Shown in pieces: positions 5,216-6,078 of a DNA stretch of 6,078 nucleotides (position 1 is its first letter; each line of letters starts with the position of its first letter). Source of the stretch: Dehalococcoidales bacterium. Lineage in GTDB: Bacteria; Chloroflexota; Dehalococcoidia; Dehalococcoidales; UBA2162. Location: contig CP070800.1 in assembly GCA_020343555.1 (NCBI GenBank), forward strand, positions 83,841 through 89,918. Direction: 5' to 3'. The position numbers were made by a program, and so were the translations under genes. The notes under the pieces are model-generated. The model was not told the DNA's origin. It searched no databases and saw only the letters and a list, made by a program, of their open reading frames with translations.

Positions 5216-6078
5216 ATGCCGGATAAACAACCTCGGTCGAAAGTAATCATCGGTTTACCTGCGTATAACGAAGAAAGAGCGGTAGCTGGTGTTATTCTCC
5301 AGGCGAAAGCATATGCCGATATGGTAATAGTTGTTAATGATGGCAGCGTTGACAAAACCGCTAAAATGGCAAGGTTAGCTGGTGCCGAAGTAGTAGAGCA
5401 TGGTGAGAACAAAGGATATGGTGCAGCAATTCAAACGATCCTGGCAGAAGCCGGAAGACGTAACGCTGATATCCTGGTAATAATCGATGCAGATGCTCAG
5501 CACGATCCTGATGAAATTCCTCGATTGGTCGAAGCCGTCAAGGCAGGTTCAGACGTTGTCGTCGGATCAAGAGAATCACAAAAAGATGTAATTCCAGGTT
5601 ACCGGAGACTAGGACAGTCGATCCTGGCTAAATTTGCTAACATAGCCGCACGTCAAAATCTTTCCGATACAGAATCGGGCTTCAGAGCATATTCTAAGAA
5701 AGCGATTACCGAAATGGAATTGACCCAACAAGGAATGGCTATATCCGCTGAAATTATTTCCGAGGCTTCACATAAGGGACTAATAATATCTGAAGTGCCT
5801 ATCTCTGTTTCCTATGATGGTGTCAGTTCTTCACAGAATCCCATATTGCACGGGTTGGGTAATCTAAGTCGAATATTCATTTTTATTTCAGAAAGAAGGC
5901 CGTTGCTTTTTTTCAGCGTACTGGGTGGTGTACTGTTAATAGTCGGTATAATATCGGGAATAGGCGTCCTTCAGATATATTATAGCTCACGTGCCTTTGC
6001 TACTGGTAGCGCATTACTCTGTATGCTTCTTGTGACATTGGGCATGCTTTGTATTTTTACCGGAGTGATTCTTAATGC
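5216..6078 (+). CDS. Family 2 glycosyltransferase, polyprenyl-phosphate sugar transferase (DPM1/DPG synthase) type, truncated by window end
   Basis: 287 codons are visible and the C-terminus lies beyond the right edge. The GT-A fold signature is clear: GLPAYNEE (13-20), VVNDGSVDKT (39-48) with the nucleotide-binding Asp42, NKGYGAA (65-71), and the DxD-type DADAQHDP (91-98). ESGFRAYS follows in the acceptor-side region. After the catalytic domain, two hydrophobic stretches, FFSVLGGVLLIVGIISGIGV and LLCMLLVTLGMLCIFTGVIL, predict membrane helices. Such enzymes transfer a sugar from a nucleotide donor to dolichyl- or undecaprenyl-phosphate at the cytoplasmic membrane face, for glycan or glycolipid assembly. 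The sugar cannot be told from sequence. ATG 5216 has GGTGGAG 8 nt upstream. An in-frame ATG at 5195 would add seven residues but has no ribosome site. Confidence 0.9.
   Translation, partial: MPDKQPRSKVIIGLPAYNEERAVAGVILQAKAYADMVIVVNDGSVDKTAKMARLAGAEVVEHGENKGYGAAIQTILAEAGRRNADILVIIDADAQHDPDEIPRLVEAVKAGSDVVVGSRESQKDVIPGYRRLGQSILAKFANIAARQNLSDTESGFRAYSKKAITEMELTQQGMAISAEIISEASHKGLIISEVPISVSYDGVSSSQNPILHGLGNLSRIFIFISERRPLLFFSVLGGVLLIVGIISGIGVLQIYYSSRAFATGSALLCMLLVTLGMLCIFTGVILN

Noticed and set aside
5119..5412. Minus-strand 97-residue ORF overlapping the glycosyltransferase start
   Set aside because: It lies antisense to the GT2 catalytic motifs and crosses the divergent promoter region; no ribosome site or family motif is seen.

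Overview
This 6.1 kb window looks like a bacterial chromosome segment from an anaerobe. Bacterial features are Shine-Dalgarno-type ribosome sites, sigma70-like promoters and frequent TTG/GTG starts. The protein set (an archaeal/Chloroflexi-style ChlI/MoxR ATPase, a long UGSC-like selenoprotein, an unaccompanied NadA) makes me lean towards Chloroflexota, class Dehalococcoidia. That assignment is inference from remembered family distributions, not a search result.

Layout. Positions 1-1182 (minus) hold the N-terminal 394 codons of a ChlI/MoxR-type AAA+ ATPase that runs off the left edge. Positions 1288-1503 (minus) encode an unrecognised 71-residue charged helical protein with its own promoter and ribosome site. 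Positions 1625-3385 (minus) are one long gene, although an in-frame TGA at 3101-3103 makes it look like two ORFs. I read that TGA as selenocysteine because homology-like sequence continues in frame on both sides. A 12-bp hairpin with one bulged G and a 4-nt loop also begins 6 nt after the TGA, as expected for a bacterial SECIS. The product is a 586-residue UGSC-like (seleno)protein with an unusual C-x-U motif. A 227-bp divergent intergenic region rich in short palindromes separates it from a nadA-like gene on the plus strand (3613-4536). That gene keeps the three iron-sulfur cysteines of quinolinate synthase but lacks several usual substrate-site residues. A convergent YfcE/MJ0936-type metallophosphoesterase follows (4558-5076, minus), apparently from a leaderless or nearly leaderless transcript. 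Last is a divergent family 2 glycosyltransferase of the polyprenyl-phosphate sugar transferase type (5216 to the right edge), truncated within its C-terminal membrane segments.

The genes do not form one obvious pathway. The left three share a strand but appear separated by hairpins and promoters. nadA, the phosphoesterase and the glycosyltransferase each look like separate transcription units. The main point of interest is the selenoprotein: a gene finder without Sec recoding would split it and lose its active site. The NadA-like protein with a rewritten substrate pocket is second. No stretch longer than 300 bases lacks a gene. I saw no tRNA, rRNA, CRISPR or insertion sequence.
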